From Rhodospirillales bacterium (GTDB lineage Bacteria > Pseudomonadota > Alphaproteobacteria > Rhodospirillales > Casp-alpha2), in contig JABJOR010000556.1 of NCBI GenBank assembly GCA_018664265.1, positions 1 to 19,678 on the forward strand: DNA of 19,678 nucleotides, given 5' to 3'. The position numbers were made by a program, and so were the translations under genes. Positions 1 to 7,536 of the stretch are shown here, piece by piece. The notes beneath the pieces were generated by a model that worked only from the letters and a program-made list of their open reading frames with translations, searched no databases and was not told the DNA's origin. Every line of letters starts with the position of its first letter. Position 1 is the first letter of the stretch.

Positions 1-1
1 C

Positions 2-952
2 AGCTGGACAGGAGCCCGCCCTGTGAGTGGTGGCTCCTTAATGGTTTTAAGCGGATTATGGCTATTAGGGCGTGTAGTAAACTGGTTTTCTGCCTTACTT
101 CCTGGTGTGCTTGTTGCTTCTGTAGATGTCATTTTTTTCCCTGTACTGGTCGCATTGGTGATCAGGGCACTGGTTGCAGGATGGTCTGTCCGCAATTTTA
201 TTTTCCTGCCTGTTATGGCGGGGTTATGCGTTGCAAACGTCTTAATACATTTGGAATGGTTGGGAGTAACAGAATCGACAGCTCAAATCGGCCAACGTTT
301 GGCAATTGATCTGGTGATTTTGCTGATAACCATTCTGGGAGGGCGTGTGATACCTGCTTTTACTACAAATGCCTTGCGTAAGAAGGGTGATGAAAAGCTT
401 CCATTGCAGTCTGTAGCGTTGACGAAACTTGCGTTGCTAAGCGTCGTGGCAATGACTGTGGCAGATCTTGTAGCTCCACAGAGTCAATTAGCGGGAATGT
501 TGGCCGCAACTGCGGCTCTGGTGAATTTCATCCGTATGTCTTCCTGGAGGTTACACAGAATACTAGATCAGCCGATCGTGTGGGTTTTGTTTATGGGGTT
601 TGGGTTCATCATTCTTGGGCTTGCCGTTCAATCTATTTCTATTCTTGGGGGCGCTATAGAGCGAAATGTAGCTGACCACTTGTTAATGATTGGCGGAGCA
701 GGGGGCATGACAGTTGCCGTGATGTCCCGTGCCGCTCTTGGGCATACAGGGCGCGTATTACATGCACCATGGCCAATTATTGGAACATATGTGTTAATTG
801 GCATTTCGGCGCTGATACGAGCTTCAGCACCAGTGTTTTTTATGGATCACTATATAATGTTGATTTCGGTAGCCGGAAGTTTATGGGCACTAGCCTTCGT
901 TTTGTTTTCCTGGGTGTTTTGGCCTATTTTGACAACCCCAAGACCTAGATAA
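2..952 (+). CDS. nnrS: NnrS family heme/copper membrane protein, 5' end outside window
   Basis: This is a polytopic inner-membrane protein of the NnrS family, which is linked to tolerance of nitric oxide and is usually found beside NO or denitrification genes. The frame is open to the left edge, and the codons before the first possible start (GTG at 23) read SWTGARPVSGG, which fits the family's internal 'NWTG-P-P-G' region. The protein therefore begins upstream and GTG23 is not its start. About 316 residues are visible of roughly 400 expected, forming some eight or nine hydrophobic segments, with 'DVIFFPVLVALVIRAL' typical of the family. The stop lies 24 bases from the stop of the convergent Crp/Fnr gene at 977. 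Placement beside a NO-reductase-like operon supports the assignment. The exact biochemical role of NnrS is not settled. Confidence 0.9.
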   Translation, partial: SWTGARPVSGGSLMVLSGLWLLGRVVNWFSALLPGVLVASVDVIFFPVLVALVIRALVAGWSVRNFIFLPVMAGLCVANVLIHLEWLGVTESTAQIGQRLAIDLVILLITILGGRVIPAFTTNALRKKGDEKLPLQSVALTKLALLSVVAMTVADLVAPQSQLAGMLAATAALVNFIRMSSWRLHRILDQPIVWVLFMGFGFIILGLAVQSISILGGAIERNVADHLLMIGGAGGMTVAVMSRAALGHTGRVLHAPWPIIGTYVLIGISALIRASAPVFFMDHYIMLISVAGSLWALAFVLFSWVFWPILTTPRPR

Positions 953-976
953 CAGTGCCCAGATAGAACGCTCCAG

Positions 977-1684
977 TTACCCAATTTTCGCAAAATCTTT
1001 GAGATCGGCCTCTCCAGAGCAATATCGCTCCAGCAAGGCGACATCAGAGATAATCACACGCTCGCGTTCAGTCTTAATGCCATACTTCCGAAGCCTTGAG
1101 AGTATCCTTGAAAGGCTTTCAGGCTGTATACCCAGGCGCCCTGAAATAACCGTTTTATCATAGGGCAGGGCAATAACGGCTGCGCCTTCTCTGACAGTGC
1201 ATCGTCTTAACAAAAACTGGCAAACACGTTGGCTTGCAGTTTGAGTTTTCAGACTTTCAATTTCGCCGACAAGAAGGTGCATTCGCCGTGACAGGGATGA
1301 AAGCATGGAGAGGCTAACTTCCGGGCGTTCTTTTAAATAATTAATGAAAGGAGCTGTTCTGATAGGCAATATTCTTGCGTTTTCAATAACTTCTGCGTTG
1401 GCAGGATAGTCACCGCCAATAAAGGCCATTGCTTCAACGATTGTATCACCGCGTGAAAAAACGCCAATTATGGCTTCATTTCCTTCCAGGGTTTCGCGGG
1501 AAATTTTCACCCAACCATCGAATATGAAATAAAAGTATTCAACAGGGTCATCCTGCATGAATAAGCTATACCCCTTAGGCATGTCTCTAGGAGAGGCATC
1601 CCGCAGGAGCTTTTCAGCATCTTTATCTGACAGTCCACTAAACAGGGCATGCTCTTTAATTAGGCGGTATTCGTCTTGGTCCAT
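977..1684 (-). CDS. Crp/Fnr family regulator, Dnr/NnrR-like
   Basis: A 235-residue transcription factor with an N-terminal cyclic-nucleotide-binding-fold sensor (about residues 14-130), a dimer helix (about 130-150) and a C-terminal Crp-type winged helix (about 155-225). The recognition helix has Glu189, Ser192 and Arg193, the E-x-x-S-R pattern that in FNR and Dnr reads TTGAT half-sites. The N-terminal cysteine cluster of FNR is absent, so an oxygen-labile 4Fe-4S cluster is unlikely. A heme-type NO sensor such as Dnr or NnrR fits better, although this is inferred from context. It lies 80 bases downstream of the hemerythrin gene in the same direction, so it may be read through from the NO-reductase operon or have its own promoter. 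I found no perfect TTGAT-N4-ATCAA site near it. Confidence 0.88.
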   Translation of the reverse strand: MDQDEYRLIKEHALFSGLSDKDAEKLLRDASPRDMPKGYSLFMQDDPVEYFYFIFDGWVKISRETLEGNEAIIGVFSRGDTIVEAMAFIGGDYPANAEVIENARILPIRTAPFINYLKERPEVSLSMLSSLSRRMHLLVGEIESLKTQTASQRVCQFLLRRCTVREGAAVIALPYDKTVISGRLGIQPESLSRILSRLRKYGIKTERERVIISDVALLERYCSGEADLKDFAKIG

Positions 1685-1717
1685 TATTATACCGTTTAAT
1701 ATTTATTACTGAAGAAA

Positions 1718-1739
1718 GGTTACCGATTTTTGGGTAAAC
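1718..1739. repeat. Imperfect inverted repeat upstream of the Crp/Fnr gene
   Basis: GGTTACC (1718-1724) and GGTAAAC (1733-1739) form 7-base arms with one mismatch around an 8-base spacer, in the 80-base gap before the regulator. An ATCAA half-site follows at 1745-1749. It could be an operator or a weak hairpin. It has no run of T after the arm, so a terminator is unlikely. Confidence 0.3.
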
Positions 1740-1764
1740 ATTCGATCAAAAAATAATTTTAATT

Positions 1765-2172
1765 CTATTTGTGCGTCATTCTATGAAGCTTGGCATCTTT
1801 TGTGCTGAAATGTCCAAGAAACCAGTTGTTTAGTTTAACGATATAAACATCAGGAGAATCACTGAATTCTCCAGCTTCATAATCGTCCATAATATCCCTT
1901 ATATCATCCAATAAGTTCTCATGGTCTTCTTTATGGTCATGATAATCTTCATACTTCATTTTCCGCATAATGGTTTCTTCAAGAGCAAAGTGTGCAGAAA
2001 CATGCGCGAATACCTCACCCAAAGATTCTGTAATTTGATCTGAACTGGCTTTCTCATTCATCATTTCGCAAGCCCCATTAACCAGTTTAATTAATTCCTG
2101 GTGCTCAAAATCAACTGAAGGAATGCCAGTTGCGAAAGCATCTTGCCATTCAATGTGTGCCGAAGTGTTCAT
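1765..2172 (-). CDS. Bacteriohemerythrin (non-heme di-iron O2/NO binding protein)
   Basis: A 135-residue single-domain hemerythrin. All di-iron ligands of the family can be placed: His24, His61 and Glu65 (H-x3-E), His80 and His84 (H-x3-H), His121 and Asp126 (H-x4-D). Proteins of this type bind O2 reversibly and also NO, and they serve as carriers, buffers or sensors. There is no signal peptide, so it is cytoplasmic. A good ribosome binding site (AAAGGATC) precedes the ATG. It starts 27 bases after the exported unknown protein and belongs to the same minus-strand run as the NO-reductase-like genes, which suggests delivery or scavenging of NO or O2 as its role here. Confidence 0.92.
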   Translation of the reverse strand: MNTSAHIEWQDAFATGIPSVDFEHQELIKLVNGACEMMNEKASSDQITESLGEVFAHVSAHFALEETIMRKMKYEDYHDHKEDHENLLDDIRDIMDDYEAGEFSDSPDVYIVKLNNWFLGHFSTKDAKLHRMTHK

Positions 2173-2199
2173 GCTGATCCTTTTGTTTTCTGCATGTTA

Positions 2200-2703
2200 T
2201 TATTCAAAGATAAAACCGTCACCGGATCTCGTAAAGTCTATTGCTAGACTTTGGCCAGGAAGAAAATTAATCTGTTTTTCAGATATGTAGTCAAAACCTT
2301 CTTCGCGAACTGTATCTTTTAAGTAGGCGGTAATTGTGTGATTTCCTGAAGGAATTACAATTCGTTGGTATGTTTTTGACGGGCCGTCACTATGCAGTCC
2401 TGTGGGTTGGAGATCGTCTTCGTAAAGAACCTTGCCGTCCATGGACAGTTTAACAGATACAGGCAAGCGCTCCCGAGAGCAAACTTCCGGTTTGCGCATA
2501 TTTGGCGCAAGTTCCATTAATTCATCTTGTGACAGCTTACGACAACCGCCTTTAGATTTTGCACTGTGAGCAAAACTGAACTTGATCAAAGATTGACCTT
2601 CTGGAATGCGAGCATAATCAGGGCCTGCTGCAAAACTAGCCAAAAACCATGCAAAACCTACATAAACGACGCCTTGGGCAATATATTGCATTATTTGCTT
2701 CAT
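2200..2703 (-). CDS. Exported or membrane-anchored protein of unknown function in the NOR operon
   Basis: A 167-residue protein that I cannot assign to a named family. Residues about 8-27 are hydrophobic (signal anchor or signal peptide). The rest is polar and beta-rich, with two cysteines (Cys54, Cys75) that could form a disulfide in the periplasm. A stretch near residues 124-134 ('IPSGNHTITAY') resembles the edge strand of PEGA or Ig-like sandwiches. Its ATG overlaps the stop of the cytochrome b-ferredoxin fusion by four bases (ATGA), so the two are very probably translated together. An extra periplasmic subunit or an assembly factor for the fusion or the reductase is plausible, but this is inference from position. 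The NorSY clusters of ammonia oxidisers are reported to carry an extra unknown ORF, and whether this is its homologue is untested. Confidence 0.75.
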   Translation of the reverse strand: MKQIMQYIAQGVVYVGFAWFLASFAAGPDYARIPEGQSLIKFSFAHSAKSKGGCRKLSQDELMELAPNMRKPEVCSRERLPVSVKLSMDGKVLYEDDLQPTGLHSDGPSKTYQRIVIPSGNHTITAYLKDTVREEGFDYISEKQINFLPGQSLAIDFTRSGDGFIFE

Positions 2704-4262
2704 TGTCCTGCCTCATCTTTTTCCGTTGGGTTTTCATTGCCGTAAGGCCCAAGCAGTTCAATATCACCCTTGAATTTTGTTATGTTTTTTTCAAAGGAAC
2801 GACCATCAGTCGCAGATGCCCAGCTTCGTAAAATTCGATCTCGTGGCACACGTTTTCTCAATCGCGGATCACGATTTCCGTCCAATCTTTCTTCGAGCCA
2901 TATTTGCCCTAATCGATAATGGCATTCTCCACGACGGCAACCTGTAACAACCACACCGTCAGTCATTTTTTTACTGAGAACATAATCGATAAAGGATGGA
3001 GGCAGCATGCCAGCACACGGCATGCTAATCGTTGCTATGTCTTTACCACGGAATTTATCTACTTTGAGGGCCTTGTCACATCCAAAGACCATTAATCGTG
3101 CGGGGCCTTCAAGTTTGGCAGTAGCAGTATCAACCTTTTCACGCATGGTAGCCAGAGACAGGTCTGGAAGATCAATGCCCGGGACCAAGTCGCCTGCCCG
3201 ACGAAACGGTGTTGCTGTTGGGCAAGACCCGACACAAATGCCGCAGGCCACACAAACATCTGGATCAACAACAGCTTCATGTTCAAAGGCTGCACCATCA
3301 GAACGTTTAACCATTGCTATGGCATTAAATGGGCAATCTACAGCACATCTTGTACAGCCGTTGCAATTGCCAAGATCAACAATTGCTGGTGTAACTTTCT
3401 TTGCAGGTGGCAACCATGGGGTAATTAGCAACAAGAAGCTGCCAATAAACAACCCACCCCAGACCATTCCTGGGCCAAATATGTCTGCCAGTGGAAATAC
3501 CCATAAATAGAACCAATCCAGTGCGACAGGGGAAGGCGCTACGGAGAGATCTGCAACGCCTTGACTGGTGGCCGGCACAACGAGACTGAGCACCATCAAC
3601 ATAATGAATGTGCCTATAGCAAGGCCGCGTGGTGGATTGATTCTGGAATGAGCTACTCTTTGCAGATGTATCCACATAACAAAAAGTAAAAATAGTGGCA
3701 CAAAAATATGGGTGAAGGTCATCAGAGTGAAGAAACGACCATCAATATGGCTGGGTGCCAGGAAGTTTCGGGCAATAGGTTCGCCGAAAATCGGAATCCA
3801 ATCTAATAATTCTGTTGTGCTTTCACCGACATATTGGGCAAGTACATCCCATACAAGCCAGTAACCGGTCATGCCTGCTATGATAATAAGCCAGATCATT
3901 GGGATGCCAGTTATCCAGGAAAACCATCTGCCTCCTCGATATCGGTCAAATGCAAATTCACGAATGATATGCAGCACCATCATGGCAACCATGGCGTCAG
4001 ATGCATAGCGATGTAGAGAGCGCATAATGCCACCAAGCCACCACTGTTCGTTGGTCAGGTATTCAACAGACAGAAAGGCTGCGGGGATTCCGGTGTCGAA
4101 GAATATATAGACGTAGATGCCACTGATTGAGACGATCCAGAAGTAGTAATACCCAAGAGCCCCCAAACAATACGTTGGATTCCACTTTTGTCCGAAAATA
4201 TGATCGAACCATCCTTCTATCCACATTAACCCATAGCGGAGCGGTGATCTTAAGCTTTCCAC
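2700..4262 (-). CDS. Cytochrome b / two-[4Fe-4S] ferredoxin / MvhD-like domain fusion
   Basis: A 520-residue membrane redox protein with three modules. Residues 1-285 resemble the cytochrome b of bc1/b6f complexes: His84/His98 and His185/His199, each pair 14 apart, would hold two b hemes, and 'DWFYLW' near 249-254 sits where the quinol-site P-[ED]-W-Y motif is expected. Residues 300-347 hold two 4Fe-4S motifs (Cys300, 303, 306, 310; Cys337, 340, 343, 347). Residues about 388-485 resemble the MvhD/FlpD delta subunit, with Cys395, Cys416 and the 'GCRRGECHYR' motif (Cys442, Cys447). MvhD-type domains pass electrons to HdrA-like flavoproteins in other organisms. The start is GTG at 4262, with Met13 as an alternative. 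It is followed with a four-base overlap by the unknown exported protein and preceded by SCO. It may exchange electrons between quinone and a soluble partner. No Rieske or cytochrome c1 gene is present. Confidence 0.88.
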   Translation of the reverse strand: MESLRSPLRYGLMWIEGWFDHIFGQKWNPTYCLGALGYYYFWIVSISGIYVYIFFDTGIPAAFLSVEYLTNEQWWLGGIMRSLHRYASDAMVAMMVLHIIREFAFDRYRGGRWFSWITGIPMIWLIIIAGMTGYWLVWDVLAQYVGESTTELLDWIPIFGEPIARNFLAPSHIDGRFFTLMTFTHIFVPLFLLFVMWIHLQRVAHSRINPPRGLAIGTFIMLMVLSLVVPATSQGVADLSVAPSPVALDWFYLWVFPLADIFGPGMVWGGLFIGSFLLLITPWLPPAKKVTPAIVDLGNCNGCTRCAVDCPFNAIAMVKRSDGAAFEHEAVVDPDVCVACGICVGSCPTATPFRRAGDLVPGIDLPDLSLATMREKVDTATAKLEGPARLMVFGCDKALKVDKFRGKDIATISMPCAGMLPPSFIDYVLSKKMTDGVVVTGCRRGECHYRLGQIWLEERLDGNRDPRLRKRVPRDRILRSWASATDGRSFEKNITKFKGDIELLGPYGNENPTEKDEAGQ

Positions 4263-4316
4263 AATTATTCTTTCATTCTTTAAGGTAGTTTAGTTCAAAT
4301 GGTGCTGATGATAGAT

Positions 4317-5177
4317 TTAAGATTGGCCTTTAGATTTTCTAGATTGTCGCCGATAAGCTATGAGCATTCGAACCAAAAGAAAACCTGTAAGGCCCATTGA
4401 CATCAAACCAGCAGATCCTGCAATGAAAATTGACATATCAAAGCGGTAACGTCCAGAGTTTGGATCATAGATTGTGCAAAATAAACGAATTTGATTAACA
4501 ATACCGTCAATACTTGTCGCGTTACCCTTTCGCCCAAAAAGAAGATCTTTGAGTGGCTCCATTAATAATGGCGGGTCAAATGTTTCACCATAGACATGTC
4601 GGTATATCAGCCCTGCAGAATCAACAAGGGTCGTTCTGGTCATATGATCAAACCCTTTTGGTGAATTATAAAATAGAAAGCCTGAATTTTCTGCAAATCG
4701 GTCTATCGTGGCATGATCGGCCGATAAAAAAGTCCAATTCTCATTGGTCAGTCCATGACTGGATTTGTAGTCGTTCATTCGTGTTGGGGTATCATTACGA
4801 TCATCAAAACCGATGGTGATGACATTATAGGAATCCTCGCCAAAAACGTCATTGGCTGAATCAACAGCGTCGGAAATTGAGTCGGAAACCATTGGGCAGA
4901 CATCTTTGCAGCTCGTATAAATCAAGCTGATGATGAGAGGCTTACCCAGAAAAGAATCTAATTGAATAACTTTATTATTTGAATCAACAAATGAGTATCG
5001 CCCGATTTCGCGTCCAACGGATGCTTCGCTTAGGGCAAGGGACTTGCGTTCATCAAAATCCAAGGGCTTTTCGCCATGGGAATAGGAATAAGATGGTATA
5101 CCGAGAATCAAAACAAAGGCGCTCATAAATATGATGCGCCTTGCTAAGTAGATTGAATTTTTTGTCAATTTGACCAT
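4317..5177 (-). CDS. senC: SCO1/SenC family copper chaperone
   Basis: A 286-residue thioredoxin-fold protein that delivers copper to the CuA centre of heme-copper enzymes. The copper ligands are present: Cys90 and Cys94 (C-K-D-V-C-P) and His178 (in 'FDHMTRTTLVD'). An N-terminal hydrophobic segment (about 13-32) acts as anchor or signal. A second hydrophobic segment near the C terminus (about 249-275), followed by a basic tail, is an addition to the usual single-anchor SCO layout. It lies just downstream of the CuA subunit II and heme-copper subunit I genes, from which a strong inverted repeat separates it. The combination SCO plus subunits I and II matches the norSY-senC order reported in nitrosomonads. 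Confidence 0.9.
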   Translation of the reverse strand: MVKLTKNSIYLARRIIFMSAFVLILGIPSYSYSHGEKPLDFDERKSLALSEASVGREIGRYSFVDSNNKVIQLDSFLGKPLIISLIYTSCKDVCPMVSDSISDAVDSANDVFGEDSYNVITIGFDDRNDTPTRMNDYKSSHGLTNENWTFLSADHATIDRFAENSGFLFYNSPKGFDHMTRTTLVDSAGLIYRHVYGETFDPPLLMEPLKDLLFGRKGNATSIDGIVNQIRLFCTIYDPNSGRYRFDMSIFIAGSAGLMSMGLTGFLLVRMLIAYRRQSRKSKGQS

Positions 5178-5202
5178 TTTTATCTCTGTCTTGAAAAGAA
5201 AG

Positions 5203-5251
5203 TGGAGGACACCCTTTTTTTAGTATTGGGAGGGAAATCAGGTGTCCTCCA
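5203..5251 (-). repeat. Perfect 11-bp inverted repeat between subunit I and SCO genes
   Basis: TGGAGGACACC (5203-5213) and GGTGTCCTCCA (5241-5251) are perfect complements separated by 27 bases, filling the gap between two minus-strand genes. In the transcript a stem of 11 pairs would form, followed by a moderately U-rich stretch (CUUUCUUUU). It could be a partial terminator or attenuator that lowers SCO and downstream expression, or an RNA-processing or stabilising hairpin after the structural genes. The long loop makes it a poor classical terminator. Confidence 0.5.
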
Positions 5252-5270
5252 GGTCAAGTTCTTTTCAGTG

Positions 5271-6962
5271 TTAGCTCAGTGGCCAGATCTCTGAGAGATA
5301 CTTCCAGTTAATGAAGTAGTAGAGAACGAAGGCACCGAAGAAGAGTGATACCAAGACAATCGTACCAGGAATGTGCAGAGATTCGGCACTGCCATGAGCA
5401 GCAACGGTTCCACCACCTTGATGTACGATTGGATTGTTTTTGACTTCCTCTTCGCCACGTTTTTTGCCAAAGAATACTGAGGCAACGATAACGATGACGA
5501 ACATACCACCACCAATTGTTGCGATAATGCCTGAAATACCATTCAGGGCCATAATCATAAATACAGCAGGTGGATAATCAAAGGTCATTGTAGCATCACT
5601 AAATGCCATGTCCCAGTGACGACGTGATACACCTAGTGTGCCAGCGGCCATCATGAAGACGGACAGACCAGTGATACCCAAACCAAACATGTAAGGCTGC
5701 CACTGTGCCATCTTCTTGAACATGATTTCCTTGCGGAAGATCAAAGGAACAACGAGGTAGGATACTGCCATGAAGGCAAGTGTCGTACCTGCAGCAACTG
5801 TGCCATGGAAGTGGCCAGGTACATACAATGTGTTGTGAATGATCAAGTTGATTTGCTCAGTACCCATAATAACACCAGTGATACCACCAAGAACACCGAA
5901 CAAGACAACACTGAGGAACATGCCTGAGAAGGCCGGGTTACCCCAAGGAGCATTGCGCAGCCATCCAAACGTGCCTTGCGTGAAGCCGTTTTTGCGTTGA
6001 GCAACTTCAATAGCACCTGGAACACTCATGCCGTGGATTAAAGAACCAAGAACAGCAAGGAACAGAGCGTAAGAAGTGTTTACAACTTTCCATTCAGAAC
6101 TGAGACCAGGATCAACCAGTAAGTGGTGAGCTGAAGCTAGAAGCAGGAAGCAAATGTAGAGGAAGAAAGCTGCACGGCTTACTTTTTCTGACATCGGCTT
6201 GGCGCCAAGGACAATCGCAGCAATTGCGTACCAACAGGAAACCTGTGCAGCAACATTAATCTGCTGTGAAGAGTGACCGAAGCCCCACCAAACAACACGG
6301 TAGGTTAGTGTATCTATTTCACCAATCAGTCCGATTGACCACAACCATGTTGGAACCAGAATAACTGCACCGGATGCAATGGTGTAAACAGCGATAATAG
6401 CAGCCGTTACAGCACCAAAGGTAACCAATGGAACCGAACCTTCATAGGTACGTTCTTTTTTGGCGATAACCAGCGTGCCAAAGAAAACCATCACAGCAAC
6501 CAGAGCACCAACAGCAAACAGGATCAAACCAAGGTAGAATTTATGGTCTGCCTTCATTGGTACGTAGGATGTGAACATAACGCTTGAATCGCCCTGAAGA
6601 ACAGCAACGTTCGCCATCAAAGCGCCGACCAGCATCAAAATGAATGCTAACCATGCAACTTTTGGCATTGCTAATCGACAATTCAAAAGAATTGCTGAGG
6701 CAAAATAAAGAATGGCAATTTCAAAAAAGATAATCCAGAAAATCAGGATATCTGCGCCGTGAGCCGTAAGGGCCAGGTAGAACAGGTCGGCTGGCAGTAA
6801 GTGAACTGCTTGCCATCTTGTGAGGGCAACCAGGAGACCAAAAAGGCCACCAAGCGCCAAAAATACCACAGCCACAACGGCATTGGCTTTAATTAGTGAT
6901 TCTGCCGGACCATGGACCTTCAGGCCGGTATCCGGGCAGGTGCGGAATAAAGACATACTCAT
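5271..6962 (-). CDS. norY: Heme-copper subunit I, probable NO reductase (NorY-like, sNOR type)
   Basis: A 563-residue integral membrane protein of the heme-copper oxidoreductase superfamily with about 12-14 helices. All six metal-binding histidines can be placed: His68 (low-spin heme), His230, His279 and His280 (CuB or equivalent metal), His384 and His386 (hemes, in 'GHFHG'). In O2-reducing A- and B-family oxidases His230 begins H-P-x-V-Y, with Tyr cross-linked to His. Here it reads H-S-S-Q-Q, so Gln234 replaces that Tyr. Loss of this Tyr is the hallmark of the NO reductase branches. With a CuA subunit II upstream, SenC downstream and NnrS, hemerythrin and a Dnr-like regulator nearby, I call it a NorSY-type NO reductase. 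An automatic annotation would probably read 'cytochrome c oxidase subunit I'. AGGAG precedes the ATG by seven bases. Confidence 0.85.
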   Translation of the reverse strand: MSMSLFRTCPDTGLKVHGPAESLIKANAVVAVVFLALGGLFGLLVALTRWQAVHLLPADLFYLALTAHGADILIFWIIFFEIAILYFASAILLNCRLAMPKVAWLAFILMLVGALMANVAVLQGDSSVMFTSYVPMKADHKFYLGLILFAVGALVAVMVFFGTLVIAKKERTYEGSVPLVTFGAVTAAIIAVYTIASGAVILVPTWLWSIGLIGEIDTLTYRVVWWGFGHSSQQINVAAQVSCWYAIAAIVLGAKPMSEKVSRAAFFLYICFLLLASAHHLLVDPGLSSEWKVVNTSYALFLAVLGSLIHGMSVPGAIEVAQRKNGFTQGTFGWLRNAPWGNPAFSGMFLSVVLFGVLGGITGVIMGTEQINLIIHNTLYVPGHFHGTVAAGTTLAFMAVSYLVVPLIFRKEIMFKKMAQWQPYMFGLGITGLSVFMMAAGTLGVSRRHWDMAFSDATMTFDYPPAVFMIMALNGISGIIATIGGGMFVIVIVASVFFGKKRGEEEVKNNPIVHQGGGTVAAHGSAESLHIPGTIVLVSLFFGAFVLYYFINWKYLSEIWPLS

Positions 6963-6977
6963 TTTTATTTCTCCTGC

Positions 6978-7517
6978 CTATTCTACGATGATCATTTTGC
7001 CGAGCATCGTATGATGCCCGATACCGCAAAATTCATTACAAATGATACCAAAATCACCTGTTTGTTCAGGCTTGATTGTGAGAACCATTTCGTAGTTCGG
7101 GTGAATTTGCAGATTGATGTTTGTTGGCTGCAATGAGAAACCATGCAACCAATCGAGAGAGGACAGGTGAAGCCTGTATTCTTTACCTTTTTCAAGTTCA
7201 AGAATTGGCCACCATTCCCACAAACGTGCGAGCATATAAACGTCGCTACCTGCGGGTGGATGAACCACCGGAATGCCGCTCTGTTCATCTTCACGAACGG
7301 TATATTGCGCTGCTGCGGCTTCTACCTTTTCTGCATAGGTATCCGGATTGACCCGGTATGCTTCATTGGAAAGGTTCTGCTCGCCTGTCATGTGCCAATA
7401 TACCATCATGCCAGTCATAAATAGGCCCCATAAGAAGCCTACTGTAATCCATATAGTCTCGATGCCGTGTAGAGGTTCTTTCCACCACAACCGATTTTCA
7501 GGAGGTGTAATAGCCAT
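6978..7517 (-). CDS. norS: Subunit II with CuA site, partner of the NOR-like subunit I
   Basis: A 179-residue COX2-like protein with one N-terminal transmembrane helix (about residues 21-42) and a periplasmic cupredoxin domain. It is shorter than a typical A-family subunit II, which has two helices, and more like the B-family (ba3-type) form. The binuclear CuA ligands are all visible: a His in 'DWLHGF', then C-N-E-F-C-G-I-G-H-H-T-M giving Cys, Glu, Cys, His and Met at canonical spacing. Electrons should therefore come from a periplasmic cytochrome c or cupredoxin. None is encoded in this window. The ribosome binding site AAGGAG lies eight bases before the ATG. Only 15 bases separate its stop from the subunit I start, so they are one operon. 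Confidence 0.88.
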   Translation of the reverse strand: MAITPPENRLWWKEPLHGIETIWITVGFLWGLFMTGMMVYWHMTGEQNLSNEAYRVNPDTYAEKVEAAAAQYTVREDEQSGIPVVHPPAGSDVYMLARLWEWWPILELEKGKEYRLHLSSLDWLHGFSLQPTNINLQIHPNYEMVLTIKPEQTGDFGIICNEFCGIGHHTMLGKMIIVE

Positions 7518-7536
7518 TAGATTTTCTCCTTAAATC

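Noticed and set aside
23..25. GTG as the start of the NnrS gene
   Set aside because: The frame stays open to base 2 and the upstream codons match the family's internal region, so the gene is truncated by the window rather than starting here.
3007..3510. Long plus-strand open frame inside the cytochrome b-ferredoxin gene
   Set aside because: It is antisense to a gene with clear domains, has biased composition and matches no family, so it is a shadow frame.
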